NCBI GenBank assembly: GCA_021292105.1
Contig: CM037871.1
Span: 15,262,460 to 15,326,459 of the forward strand
Direction of reading: 5' to 3'
Origin: Anadara kagoshimensis
Lineage: Eukaryota > Mollusca > Bivalvia > Arcoida > Arcidae
Length of the DNA stretch: 64,000 bases
Part shown: positions 1-12,240 of the stretch, piece after piece
How positions within the stretch are numbered: position 1 is the first letter of the stretch
Layout: every line of letters begins with the position of its first letter
The notes under the pieces: generated by a model
The model's input: the letters and a program-made list of their open reading frames with translations, nothing else
What the model was told of the DNA's origin: nothing
The model's database searches: none
Program-made: the position numbers and the translations under genes

Positions 1-68
1 GATGTTTGAATTAACTAAGTTCCAAACTAGTCCCCTCCATGTTGTCTCTTTGGAATAGAGAGGGAAGA

Positions 69-397
69 AGTGGAGTAATAGTGTTTGACGCCCAATCAAG
101 ATTTTTCCTTATACCAAGGGGATCAGTTTTAGATCTAGAATGGCAGAGTAAGCCGGAGTGCCACAGGAAACTACCTACCTTCTGTAAGTAAATTGGGATA
201 AATATAGGAAAATGAAAAGTTTAAGTGTCACAGGGAGTCATTCTGGAAATAAGATTTAGTTAGTTCTAGAATGGTGGAGGAAACCAGAGTGCCCGGAGAA
301 AACCACCGATTATCGACAATAGGACTGACAAACTTTCTCCAATAAGGACCTGTCCCGAGTGGGTTTATAACCCAGGCAGTCTGAGACGCTGTGATTC
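69..397 (-). mobile_element. SINE-B copy (about 330 bp)
   Basis: Read on the minus strand it runs from a tRNA-like remnant through TTTCTCCGGGCACTCTGG and CTCCACCATTCTAGAA modules to a tail AATCTTGATTGGGCGTCAAACAC, which resembles the SINE-A tail. The middle modules occur again at 7440-7600 and 46117-46310. Confidence 0.6.
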
Positions 398-767
398 TTA
401 AACGCGCGTTTTAAATAGTATTTAGTCTACTCTGCTACTTAACCTGTGTTTTATTTTTAAAATAAACATCAGACGCAATATATAATATGCAATGTGCTAG
501 TTAAATAATTGCAAAGATATGCATAAAAGTATTTTATCTGTCGATGTTTAACACACATACTTAGAGGTATCGAACCAAGGTCTGCATATTTTAACTTTAT
601 GCATGACACTGCATTAAAAACACTTTACCTAACATGACCTAGACAGCCTTTGACTTAGTTCACCGAATTTAAAGATTTGAGATATAAATAACACAATAAC
701 TCGATTTTAATGCAATGAAATTTCTAAAGGAATATTGACATAATGTGCATGCTATACTGCACAATTA

Positions 768-991
768 CAGTACAGACCTGTCGAAAGTTTAACACTATCC
801 TCACAAAGTAATGCCAAATTTGACAACTTAATTTCCGTCTCTTGTTAATTATATTTCGACAACTTTTTTGCCAGTGTTGCTTTTTCTCGACAACTCTCAG
901 GTGACTAGCTATCAATTTTTGGCCACTCAATCGCCGAGCTTCGAGACCTTTTCGTTAGCTCGGTGTTAAACTTTCGATAGGTCTTTACCGT
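768..991. mobile_element. Pal-1 MITE
   Basis: Flanked by TA; left end CAGTACAGACCTGTCGAAAG, right end the degraded inverse (CTTTCGATAGGTCTTTACCG). Defines the commonest family in the window: about 215 bp, ~28-bp terminal inverted repeats, internally palindromic, Tc1/mariner-like TA target. Confidence 0.85.
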
Positions 992-1175
992 GTTTGTAAA
1001 ACTGTAGTGAAGCATATGGGTCGATGCATGTTTTGCATTAAACTTCTTTAGTACTCCTTGGAAATTTTCCATATGGCAGTGACCCCCTAACTCTCATCAA
1101 ACAGAGACCGTCAAGTTATAAAATGGAAGGTCGATGATGTAAGCGGCACCAGTAATTATAATCCGTATAAAATTA

Positions 1176-1390
1176 CAGTACAGACCTGTCGAAAATTTAA
1201 CACTGAGTTAACGAAAAGTTGTCGAAGTTTGACCACCTAGTGTCCGAAATATGGGTAAGTAATGGCAAAAAAGCTGCCGACTAATAGTCAACAGCTGCCG
1301 ATAAGCTGACGGGGTTTAAAACATGGAGTAGAGATGAGTTGTTTAAGTTTGTTAGCTTAGTGTTAAACTTTCAACCGGTCTGTTCCTTAC
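1176..1390. mobile_element. Pal-1 MITE
   Basis: Intact left terminus after TA; interior with the GCTGCCG..GCTGCCGATAAGCTG palindromic pieces; right terminus diverged (CTTTCAACCGGTCTG). Confidence 0.8.
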
Positions 1391-1794
1391 TTGTACTGTT
1401 TTGTGAAAATAAACATATTGCATAACAATATCCATGCAACAACTCCCAATTACGACCTCTGTGTTATTTAATAGTGATCTGTTTGTGTTCTGCAAGGTGA
1501 CTCCATTGTAGTAGAGATCTAGTCATGTTCTTTTATGTACACAAAGTCAAAATGCAGATATCACTCGAGGTCAAACCCTTATAACAAGAAAGGTGTAATG
1601 ATGAACATTAAATAAACAAACCTGAACATTTATAGAACCCAAAAAATAAGGTCTTACCGCAAAATTACTACAGAAATGTGGTGTATCAAAACTCTTATGT
1701 TTTTCCTGTTTAACTTTATCTTGTCTGGCTTTTCTGTTTTTGTTTGGTGTTCAATTTTAAAAAAATACAATTAATTAAGATACACATTATATAA

Positions 1795-1916
1795 ATGAAA
1801 TAGATAAATAAATAAATAAATGAGACAAAAAGTAAATAAATAAATAACTAACTAAATAAATAAGATAAATAAATAAATGAATGAATAAATAAATTATAGA
1901 TAAATAAATATATGAA

Positions 1917-1951
<35 letters not shown>

Positions 1952-2055
1952 GATAAATAAATAAATAAGATAAATAAATAAAAGAAATAAATAAATTATA
2001 AATAAATAAATATATGAATAAATAAAGCGGAGATAAATAAATAAATAAATTACAT
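1795..2055. repeat. (AAAT)n / (TAAA)n microsatellite
   Basis: About 260 bp of TAAA tetranucleotides with occasional GATA-type interruptions. It generates the Leu/Ile/Tyr-rich minus-strand ORFs here, which are not genes. Confidence 0.95.
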
Positions 2056-2155
2056 GTAGCAATATGCAAATTGCTTCAGTCACTCCAACCAAGAACCGAG
2101 CAAACTATAGAACTATATAAAAAAGAAAAAGTAAGTAAAAGACACGACAACCATA

Positions 2156-2157
<2 letters not shown>

Positions 2158-2240
<83 letters not shown>
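2158..2240. repeat. (TA)n microsatellite
   Basis: About 80 bp of alternating TA with one phase break near 2188; prone to cruciform extrusion and length change. Confidence 0.97.
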
Positions 2241-2242
<2 letters not shown>

Positions 2243-3119
2243 CTGCTGTTTCTAAAATACTTGATTTTGGATGAGCATCGGAAACTTATTTATTATTATT
2301 GCAAAGCTGGAGGTATCTGGAAATCATGTACAGAGATGTGAAAAAAGTTTTCGATAACTTTGTAAAATCCTTCTTATTTTCTATTTTAAAAATATTCCTT
2401 CGAGTTTTATTTTTCATCAAATTTTCACAAATGAATCCAAAATTAGTCGTAGTTTCTTTCAACAATTTTCAAAATATTGTCTCTCTTATATCATTAAAGA
2501 AAACATAAGGTGGACAGAATGGTAAATTCTAAGCTGCCGTGTGAAGCATGATTATATAGTATATTTCAACTTTTAAAAAATCTGTTGAATTGAAAATGTT
2601 TATCTATTAAAAAACACTGAAATTCCCTTTTGTAATTTTTTTTAGGAAAAATTTCAACTAATTTTACATTTAACAGTGCAACAATCTTGGAAATTAACCC
2701 ATTTTTTCGAGAATTAAAAAAATGAATAAATAAAAAAATAAATAAATATGGTTTTATATGAAATAAAGAAGGATGTTACAAAGTGACCGAATACTTTTTG
2801 CACATCTCTTGATCTGTAATGTCTGTCTGTCTGTCTGTCTGTCCGTGTAAAATTGTGTATCGTCAATAACTTTAACATCTATGTATCGATTTTAGTCAAA
2901 CTTCGCACAAACCACAATATAACTATATTATTTCGATTATAATCGATGTATTGCAGCTTTTCTTTTTATACGTTATGGTTGTTCTATCAAGACAATTGAG
3001 TTCTTTGTTGATTTAGGTTGTCTGATGACTGTTAAAACACGACATTAGTGTTTGTATTCAGAATAATCATAGAAGAATAGAATCGCCAAACCCAAAAAGT
3101 CAGGTTAACCCTTATATTT
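2241..3119. other. Unique AT-rich stretch, no gene recognised
   Basis: Apart from a short (GTCT)n run at about 2820-2843 nothing is recognised; the two small ORFs are low-complexity AT-rich translations. Confidence 0.6.
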
Positions 3120-4950
3120 TCAAAAAGAAAACAGAAATTAAGAACAAGAATAACAACAACAAAAACATGATGAAGAAGAACAACAAGAACAAGATCAACA
3201 AGAATGAAAATAACCACAAGAAACCAAAAAAACAAGAAAGAACAAGTAACAACTACAAGATTACTAACAACTATAGCAACAAAAACACCAAGAACAACAA
3301 CATAACCACCACGAACACAAACAACACCGAGGACAAGAACAAGAACAAGAACAACATAAAAACCAAGATAACAAAAACACCAAGACCCCAAAGAACAGCA
3401 ACTACAAGAACAACAGTAGCAAAAGAAACCTCACTGAAAACAACAACAAATCACCAAGAACAACAACACCGAGGACAAGAACAAGAACAACTGAAAAACT
3501 AAGACAACAAAAAACACCAAGAGCAACAACAAGAACAGCAGTAGCACCGATGACAAGAACAAGAACAACCGAAAAAAAACAGAAACAACAAAAACACAAA
3601 GAATCCAAAAGAACAACAACTACAAGAACAACAATAGCAAAACAAACACTGAAAACAACAACAAATCACCAAAAACTACAATACCGAGGACAACCAATAC
3701 AACAAAAAACACCTAGAACCCCAAGAACAGCAACAACAATAGCAACAAAACACTAAGAACAACCAAAATAACCAAGAACAACAACAACAACAAAAAACAC
3801 CAAGAACAACAGCAGCAGCAACAACCAAAAAACACCAAGAACAACAGCAACAACAACAAAAAACACCAAGAACAACAGCAGCAACAACAAAAAACACCAA
3901 GAACAACAGCAACAACAACAATAATCACCAAGAACAACAGCAGCAACAACCAAAAACACCAAGAACAACAGCAGCAACCAAAAACACCAAGAACAACAGC
4001 AACAACAACAAAAATCACCAAGAACAACAGCAACAACAACAAAAATCACCAAGAACAACAGCAACAACAACCAAAAAACACCAATAACAACAGCAACAAC
4101 AACAAAAATCACCAAGAACAACAGCAGCAGCAACAACCAAAAAACACCAAGAACAACAGCAGCAGCAACCAAAAAACACCAAGAACAACAGCAACAACAA
4201 CAAAAATCACCAAGAACAACAGCAACATCAACCAAAAAACACCAAGAACAACAGCAATAACAACAAAAACACCAAGAACAACAGCAGCAGCAACAACCAA
4301 AAAACACCAAGAACAACAGCAGCAGCAACCAAAAAAACACCAAGAACAACAGCAACAACAACAAAAATCACCAAGAACAACAGCAACAACAACAAAAACA
4401 CCAAGAACAGCAGCAACAACAACAAAAAAACACCAAGAACAACAGCAACAACAACAAAAATCACCAAGAACAACAGCAGCAGCAACAACCAAAAAACACC
4501 AAGAACAACAGCAACAACAACAAAAAAACACCAAGAACAACAGCAGCAGCAACAACCAAAAAACACCAAGAACAACAGCAGCAGCAACAAAAAACACCAA
4601 GAACAACAGCAACAACAACCAAAAAACACCAAGAACAACAGCAGCAGCAACAACCAAAAAACACCAAGAACAACAGCAACAACAACAAAAATCACCAAGA
4701 ACAACAGCAACAACAACAAAAAACACCAAGAACAACAGCAACAACAACCAAAAAACACCAAGAACAACAGCAGCAGCAACAACCAAAAAACACCAAGAAC
4801 AACAGCAACAACAACAAAAATCACCAAGAACAACAGCAACAACAACCAAAAAACACCAAGAACAACAGAAACAATAACAAAAAACACCACGAACAACAGC
4901 AACAACAACAACAAAAACACCAATAAGAACAACAATAACAATAATAATAA
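3120..4950. repeat. A/C-only minisatellite, about 1.8 kb
   Basis: Degenerate CAA/AAC-rich DNA (3120-3760) grades into a clear array (3760-4920) built from ACACCAAGAACAACAGC plus a variable (CAA)n/(GCA)n block and CCAAAAA, giving unit lengths of roughly 30-45 bp. The plus strand has almost no T and few G. The long minus-strand ORFs (Leu/Val/Cys/Phe repeats, up to 287 codons) reflect the T/G-rich complement lacking stop trinucleotides, and are not credible genes. Confidence 0.95.
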
Positions 4951-5221
4951 TAATAATTTTTAAATATGACATTAGATTAAAGTAGGTTCTAGTATTTTCG
5001 TTATATTACCACCATAATGATATGATTACTTTTAAAATTCACCTCAATCTTTACAATTAAAATAGAAATAGTCTTTTGTCAATGTTTGAAGATTTACGAG
5101 TATGCACATACATATTTATTCATATTCGAACTGTTTCGTTATGCAATAAATGAACGTAATATAGGTCGAGAGACTCGCATTATGTAATATAATTGGATAA
5201 TGACGATACGTCCCAGTTCTG

Positions 5222-5435
5222 CAGTACAGGCCTGTCGAAAGTTTAACACTGCGCTTACAAAACGGAGCCAAGCTCGGCTGCCGAGTGGTCGAGACATAGA
5301 AGCCTAGTGGTTGAAAAGCTGCCCGGAGACAGAAGGTAGCTACCGAAAAGATATAGCTGAAGTGGGACCGAGATGAGCTTCCTATTCGGTAGTAATTCCT
5401 TGTCTTAGTGTTAAACTTTCGACAGGCCTGTACTG
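5222..5435. mobile_element. Pal-1 MITE, well preserved
   Basis: Left end CAGTACAGGCCTGTCGAAAG and right end CTTTCGACAGGCCTGTACTG are near-perfect inverses, with GAGCCAAGCTCGGCTGCC inside. Right end is followed by TA. Confidence 0.9.
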
Positions 5436-5506
5436 TATTTTGTCCTTGAGGATAATTTATGTTTGTTTTTGTGATACTACTGACCTGAACATACACTACA
5501 CCACTA

Positions 5507-5900
5507 CGGTAGCTCAGTTGGTTAAGTGCCCCGTTGGTATAGTAGAGGTCATGGATTCAAACCCCGAGAAGTAGTGACTATTCTTTCGCCAAGCGCAGAG
5601 TGCTCACTTGGTAAAGGAGAGGTCGTGTATGTGAACCTCGAGAAGTAATGACTGTTCTTTCGCCAAGCGCAGAGTGGTCACTTGGTCTAGGAGAGGTCGT
5701 GTATGTGAACCCTGGGAAATAGTGACTGTTTTTTCGCCAAGGACTCGGCATTTAGAAATGAAAGTCTCAGAGTCCTTCTGAAAAGACGTTAAAAGCGCAC
5801 TGCAAAAGTATAAAGCTACACTTCACCTATGGCATGTGGCGTCTCAATATAAGTGAAATATTCTTTATTGGATGTAAAACCACATCCAATCAACCAATCA
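5507..5900 (+). mobile_element. SINE-A variant with triplicated 5' region
   Basis: Starts with a tRNA-like head (GGTAGCTCAGTTGG A box; GATTCAAACCCCG B box). A ~74-bp unit ending in the GTGACTGTTCTTTCGCC module then occurs three times (modules at 5574, 5648 and 5722). The body continues with AAGCGCACTGCAAAAG and the CAATATAAGTGAAATATTC module before ending near 5900. Confidence 0.75.
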
Positions 5901-6176
5901 TATATACATATATGTGTATTGTTCTTTTACTAGTTTTTTAATATTTTTTCAAGCCCAATCTTATTATTGTCGACATAAAAGTCCCTGTTTTATTAGCGAG
6001 ATATTAATTTTATGTTGGTATACATTATGCCAGGTATGATAAAAGACCCCCACAGAGGTGAATATTATCTAATACATGTAAGCTAATAGGAATTTACATA
6101 AACAAAGCGACTCATGTATTCATTCTAGTTTCCGAGGGACACCTTTTCTAACTTCAATAAAATATCTTAAATAAGT

Positions 6177-6690
6177 GTCTTCATTCACGTCCGATGCGAC
6201 AAAATACCTTCAATCTCACTTCAGTTACAACTTTGAGATCCATGTCTTCATTTACGTCCGAGAAGACATCCTTGTTTCCGCTTTAGTACAATATCCTTAA
6301 AAATACATATTTTCTTCTTTATCGTCCGATAACGTATCCTTAACCTCACTTCGGTTTTATATTTTTGGTATCAATGTCTTTATCTAAGTCCAATTAGTTA
6401 TATATGAATATCAATTTCTTTCTTCCCGTCCGATAAAACATGTACACTTTATCTGATTCAACTTTAATGTTTGATATTATGTCTTCATTCACGTCCGATA
6501 TGATGGCAATGTTTGAATTAGAGATCCATGTCTTCATTCACGTCCGATACAATGACAATGTTTGAATTAGAAATCCATGTCTTCCTTCACGTCCGATACA
6601 ATGACAATGTTTGAATTAGAAATCCATGTCTTCCTTCACGTCCGATACAATGACAATGTTTGAATTAGAAATTCATGTCTTCATTTATGT
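6177..6690. repeat. Tandem array, ~49-bp unit, degenerate at the left
   Basis: Four regular units at 6480-6690 share GTCTTCATTCACGTCCGATA and AATGTTTGAATTAGA; upstream to 6177 longer, decayed units keep only the CACGTCCGAT segment. Confidence 0.85.
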
Positions 6691-7216
6691 CAAAAATATA
6701 TGATGCCCAGATTATGAGCTTTTGGTTTTTAAACTTAAAGACGTTTTTTGAGTTTGACAAATGCCAACGCATAGTGTTACCAAATGCATTTTATATTTAA
6801 ACTTTTTTTTGTATTCATTTTTTTAAATCCTGCCTTGAGCCTCTACAATCATTTGATATATAAACATAACAGAAAATACCACATGCAAATGCAAACTAAT
6901 GAGGCAAACTTTAACCAAATATTTAAGGTTGAAATATCAACGCACTTTTCACATTTGGTCAACATCGTGAAACGTAAGGATCATAGGTTACATGATAAAA
7001 TGTAACATACATCTAATGTAATTTTTTATTTAATACAGCTTGCCGATGATGGGCGTGTTTGTTAAACAAGATTGCTCTAATGAATATACTCTGCCGTGAT
7101 TTACCGATACGTACTCAGAGAGACGTACCCACTCCGACACTGTCTGATAGCATTGGTAAGATAAATTAAGGTATACATACGGATTTATAACTGCTCTTGT
7201 ATTACATATATTCATA

Positions 7217-7787
7217 CAGTGCAGATCTGTCAAAAGTTTAACACTAAGCTAACGAAATATTACCGAATCGGCAGCTCCTTTTTGTCTCTAGATAGCTATG
7301 TTTCGGCAGCTGCTATCTCCCCCTTTTTCATCAGCAGCTCATTTCAGTCCCTTGATAGCTATATCTCGGTAGTTTTTCAGCACCTGCATTTGATCTTTTT
7401 CCGTTATATGGCATCGATTGCCGAGTGGTGGTCTAAATTGAGCGCTTACGAATCACAGTGTCTCTCGCCGCCGTGGTCTGAATCCTAGTCGAGCAGGCCC
7501 TAGTGTGAGAAAGTTTGTCAGTTTTCTCCGGGTACTCAAGTTTCCTCCACCATTCTAGAAGTTATCGTTTCAATATAATTATGTGAAACATTTTTGAGTA
7601 AAGCACCATTACTCAATAACTCTTCGCAGCTTTCAGCCACAAGCTATGCATTTTAGCGACTCAACAGTCGGGCGTTAAACTTCCGGAACCTGCTTTTTTT
7701 TATCTCGGCAGTTTTTCAGTGACCCCGCAGCCAAGCCTTGACTATATTTCGTTAGCTCAGTTTTAAATTTTGAACAGGTCTGAACTG
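7217..7787. mobile_element. Pal-1 MITE interrupted by a SINE-B fragment
   Basis: Left end CAGTGCAGATCTGTCAAAAG and right end TTTTGAACAGGTCTGAACTG, but 570 bp long. The interior at about 7440-7600 carries SINE-B modules (TTTCTCCGGGTACTC, CTCCACCATTCTAGAA). Confidence 0.7.
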
Positions 7788-8180
7788 TATTATACATGGA
7801 TATCCAAAAACGTGTAAACTAAGACACAGACTTTCGGTATTTTCATAATCGGTAAAATATAACGATTTGCCGAACTTCGACGTTTTTTGTAAGCCCAGTG
7901 TCAAACTTTTTGACAGGTTCGTACTGTACACACGTGTTTAAACATTGACTTTCGTTTTTTATTCATTGTGGTTAAAATATAAAGATATTACCATACATTG
8001 TCGGATTGGCGAATTTCGACGATTTTTCGTTAGCTCAGTTTTAAATTTTCGACACGTCTGTGCCGTATCATACATGGATATCCCAACACGTGTTAACTAA
8101 GTCATCGACTTTCGGTTTGGTTTTTTTCTTTCATTGTCTGTAAAATATAACTATAGATTGCCGAATTGGATTGACAAGTT
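7788..8180. repeat. Tandem copies of a Pal-1 right end plus flank
   Basis: After the element at 7217-7787, segments carrying a TGTTAAACTTTCGACAGG-like end, TA, CATGGATATCC and ACACGTGTTAACTAAG are repeated about 2.5 times (ends near 7928 and 8069) at roughly 140-bp spacing. Confidence 0.65.
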
Positions 8181-8269
8181 CCAGGTTAAATGTTGTAAAG
8201 TCTTTATCCATCGTAAAAATATATATACTGTTACAATTTTATCTTCATACATGTTATAATCTACAATTA

Positions 8270-8480
8270 CAGTCTTGTTGAAGGTTTAACACAAACCTAA
8301 AAAATTAGTGCCGCATTGGTGACTCCTTTTTAGCGCAACCTCGACAGCGTTTTGCCAGCTGCTATTTATCTGTCAGTAGCTTTTCGGTGACTAGATACCC
8401 TTTTTCAGAGAAACTTTAGAAGCTGGGCTTCGATTCCTTTTCGCCAACTCAATGTTAAACTTTGCGAAAGGTCTGTGTTG
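8270..8480. mobile_element. Pal-1 MITE, degraded
   Basis: Left end decayed to CAGTCTTGTTGAAGGTTTAA; right end CTTTGCGAAAGGTCTGTG. Confidence 0.6.
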
Positions 8481-9034
8481 TGTTTACGCCTTGTCATTGC
8501 ATTTTTATGTGTTTTTTTATGAAATGATTTAAACCGCAGATATTCTGATCTGCCGATATGTCTGTCTTTGCAATAAATGCCACTTTTAACTTTTTATTTG
8601 TTTATTTGAGCTGTCATAGATCCTTAATATTGCAAAGACAAAGATTGGTGAATTTTTTTTCGAATGCAAAACACCCGGTCTCATTTACCTTAGATGTATT
8701 TGACATTCCATAGCTCCATGTTCCATTCATTCCCAATTATGACTGACGAAAAGGTACCGAAATTTACATAAATCTAACAAGAGTATATCTTGGTTATCTC
8801 ATACACAGTGATCGACTTGATGTATACCTTTAATCAAATCGGTGTATGCGGTGTGATCCATTATATTATTCTAATATCATTTGCATTATCTTATAAGCTC
8901 TCTGTGTAAAGTAGAGAGAAACGATTCCGGAAATTGATTCAGAATACTAATGTTCAAGTAGGAAAATGACACATAACCGGATATGATTGACAAAAACGTA
9001 TTTGCTTCTTGTCGGAATTCGTAGTATCTCAATA

Positions 9035-9213
9035 CAGTCAAACCTGTCTATAAAGGCCACCCAAGGGAACTAGTAAAAGCGGACTTTATAGGCAGGTGGC
9101 CATTATATACAGGTTCAAATAATATGAATAAAGAACAATTGGGATACAATTGTTCTAGCCTTTATCAGCAGGTGGCCCTTATATTGAGGTGGCCTTTAAG
9201 GCAGATTGGGCTG
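9035..9213. mobile_element. Pal-2 MITE
   Basis: TA-flanked ~180-bp palindromic element: left CAGTCAAACCTGTCTATAAA, right end the approximate inverse ending TTGGGCTG|TA. Interior has GAATAAAGAACAATTGGG. Confidence 0.85.
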
Positions 9214-9333
9214 TATATTTTTTTCCCGCAATGCATTTTAATTTAATCACGGCTTATTGTGATCACGGTGTTACTGCCGCTTTTACGTAAGCTCATAAAA
9301 ATGTCAACTGTCAATTTAAATGACGCGGATATA

Positions 9334-9863
9334 CAAGTACAGACCTGTCGAAAGTTTAATGCAAAGCTACAAATAATTGCAAATTGGCATTGCTCCTTGC
9401 CATCTCGTTGGCTATATCTCGGTAGCTACTTTCTATCTCTCGGTGCCACGGCGGTAGCTCAGTTGGTAGATTATTTGGGAGGTCGTGGGTTCGATCCCCA
9501 GCCAGGTGTGACCGTAGACTTGAATGTGGGTAGTGACTGTTCTTTCGCCAAGCACTCGGCATTACGAAAAAGAAGTCACTGTTCTTTCGGATTGGAACTT
9601 AAAATAACGAGGCGTGGCACGATAAAATCCCTGCTGTAGAATGCCATCAGCGCAACGCACAGGCAAAATTTCTGAATCTTCGCCTATAGCTGGCGACGTC
9701 TCGATATAAGTGGAATGCTTTGACTGGGACGTTAAACACCTTAACTCAATTCAACTCTATCTATCGGCAGCTTTTAAGACGCTGGATATGTATATTTTGG
9801 CCGTTCAGAAACCGAGTTTCGACACTTTTACCTTGGCTCAGTGATTTGACAGGTCTGTACTGC
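9334..9863. mobile_element. Pal-1 MITE split by a SINE-A insertion
   Basis: Outer ends AGTACAGACCTGTCGAAAG and GACAGGTCTGTACTG belong to Pal-1; the two halves (9334-9445, 9761-9863) are separated by the SINE listed next, so the MITE is older. Confidence 0.8.
9446..9760 (+). mobile_element. SINE-A, full length, nested in Pal-1
   Basis: tRNA-like head with A box (TAGCTCAGTTGGTAGA) and B box (GGGTTCGATCCC), then GTGACTGTTCTTTCGCC, the GACGTCTCGATATAAGTG module and the GGGACGTTAAACACC tail. Pol III promoter is intact by eye. Confidence 0.85.
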
Positions 9864-10049
9864 AGAAAAATCAGAAAGGTAAATATGCACCTTTAATTAG
9901 TAACAACGGAATATTTTCATATCAATCAGTTCAATGAAAGTAATATTTGAAAGATTGGGTAATTTGAAAACGATCAATTAAATGATTTGTCATTTTGGAA
10001 CGCAGGTGATTTTAAATTTGATCCAGTCAAATCCTATAAGAATTAAAGA

Positions 10050-10263
10050 CAGTAAAGGTCTGTCAAAAAGTTAACACCGAACTAACAAAAAGAATGGAAG
10101 CTCAGCTGCCAACAGACCAAGATATTGGTAGTTAAAGGCTGAAATGCTGACAAGAGATATATAGCAGGTGTCGTAAAAATTCGTAAACAGCTAAAAAGGG
10201 GACGGAATGAGATGGCCCTAATTAATAGGTTAGCTAGTGTTAATTTTTGACTGGACTGTACTG
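10050..10263. mobile_element. Pal-1 MITE
   Basis: Left AGGTCTGTCAAAAAGTTAAC, right TTTTTGACTGGACTGTACTG; its right end seeds the adjacent tandem repeat. Confidence 0.7.
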
Positions 10264-10672
10264 TTACTGTGCGCCAGGTATGTGTCACTTTTTTGATTGC
10301 ATATGATGTGGCATTTAATGCAGTAAGATTAATCACATGATTCGATTTCTTACATGCTAACAGGGGCGGGATGATCTAACTCTAATAGGTTAGTTAGTGT
10401 TAAACTTTCGACAGGACTGTACTGTGCGCCAGGTATGTGTCACTTGTCTCGATTGCATATGATGTTGCATTTAATGCGAAAAAAAAATCGCATGATTCGA
10501 TTCCTTACATGCTAATAGGGGTGGGACCTAACCCAAAGGGGTTAGTTAGTGTTAAACTTTCGACAGGACTGTACTGTGCGTCAGGTATGTGTCACATTTC
10601 TTGATTGCATATGATGTTGCATTTAATGCGGTAAGATAAATCATATGATTCGATTTCTTACATGCTAATTAC
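10264..10672. repeat. ~153-bp tandem repeat containing a Pal-1 right terminus
   Basis: About 2.6 units (GCGCCAGGTATGTGTCAC at about 10271, 10426, 10578). Each unit comprises flank DNA (TTGATTGCATATGATG, CATTTAATGCG, TTACATGCTAA) and the Pal-1 end TTAAACTTTCGACAGGACTG. Confidence 0.85.
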
Positions 10673-11872
10673 AATCCACTGAGCATACATTAATGAAATG
10701 AGGTGTAACAATGTAACATATATAGTTTGAAATATAAAAAATGTGGTGCATAGTACATCATGACTATGTATATAATTAAAACATGCAGTCCATGTCCAAA
10801 GCACAGTTCTTAAACGCAAAGTAAAAATTTTGAAAACTAGCAAATTACGTTAAACACTTAGGACGTGAGGTAGGGTGCTCCGGAAGAGAGAGCATCTGCA
10901 TTTCATGTATTCCAAGAGAAGAAGCTTTATACTAGTGGCAATGCTCACAATGACAATGGCAAAGAAAGGAAAATATAATTTACTATATGGGTTCGAATCC
11001 CGCTGGTGACCGACCTTTGACAAACATTTCATACCATATTACTACTGACCCGTAGTAAGATAACGGAAACATTAGACAATTTCTACAATAGATTTCTAGA
11101 TGCGTTAGCATTTTAACGCCTGCGTATTTAGTGTTGAGATTTCACTTTGCTTTTCGACCAACAGTGCCGATGAATCAATTTTACTCGTTGCATACGCTTT
11201 GCCCTTTGCCTCTTAGTTACTTCTGTTCATGCTGGGTCCAAAAGCCTTTTTAGCCATTGCAATATAACTAGAATGACTGATGATAGTGTTTTATACATAT
11301 ACCAATACTGAGTAGGTAAGATTATATGCTGATATTCGAAATAATATAAAGATTATCCATAGAAAAATACAAAAAATAAATACGTAAAAAAAACTTTAAA
11401 AATTAAAGCAAAACCAGAAACATTAGATTGGTTTAAAGCACTCTAAAACATTATGTCTTTAATAGATTAAATTCAAATATTTAATCAATCATGATGGTCG
11501 TATAAAAATAAAAAAAAATAAATAAAAAAGTTATAGTGCAGTAATTGCTCCCTACCTAACACCATCTACTAGTGTTTCTAAACAAAACCATATGTCAGTT
11601 ATTGTAAATTTAGTATGTACCAATTACTTAAGGTCGAGTGTATTCATTTTGTCGTTCAAGGGTCAGTATTCATTTAACATCTAAACAATTTAAATTCTGG
11701 TTCATCATGTATGCTTGAGGTCAACAAGGGTCACACCAGGTCTTGACCTAGGACTGTATTATTTTGTCGGAGTTGCACCTCCTATGTTCGTATAGTCAGA
11801 TCTTTTGTTGACTGTCAACGTGGACTTCCCATGTTGTTAGAGTTGAATGCCTTCACCCTATGGTCTGTTATA
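10673..11872. other. AT-rich stretch, no gene recognised
   Basis: A possible Rpt-A scrap (GGGTGCTCCGGAAG near 10874) and a tRNA-B-box-like GGGTTCGAATCCC near 10988 are visible; otherwise unique sequence. Confidence 0.5.
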
Positions 11873-12088
11873 CGGTACAGACCTGTTCAAAAAGTTTAAC
11901 GCTAAACTAGCAATTAAGTGTTGAAAAGGCAGCCTTGGGTACTTATGTCGGTTCCTTGTTAACTATGTCATTCTCGCTGCCAACTATCTCTCGACAGTCA
12001 CTGGCTATCCAAATTTCTGTAACTCGGCAGCCGAGCTTCGGGACTCCTTTTTGTTAGCTCAATGTTACACTTTCGACAGGTCGGTGCT
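11873..12088. mobile_element. Pal-1 MITE
   Basis: Left GGTACAGACCTGTTCAAAAA, right CTTTCGACAGGTCGGTGC. Confidence 0.75.
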
Positions 12089-12240
12089 ATACATGACCCA
12101 TGATCCCCGGGCATAGTTCTTAACATGTAGTTGAACCTCAAATAACCTCAGCGGTGTTTTAAGTCGTAAACAATACCATCAAGTAGATTTAAATATGCAT
12201 CCTATCTAGAAAAAAAACGTCTCTATTACTGGTTTAGATA

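Noticed and set aside
1787-2092. 101-codon hydrophobic minus-strand ORF
   Set aside because: Translation of the TAAA microsatellite.
3676-4972. Long minus-strand ORFs (up to 287 codons) of Leu/Val/Cys/Phe repeats
   Set aside because: They are the stop-free complement of the A/C-only minisatellite; several frames are open at once and nothing marks a gene.
9259-9639. 126-codon ORF over the nested SINE
   Set aside because: Crosses MITE and SINE boundaries; no protein family.
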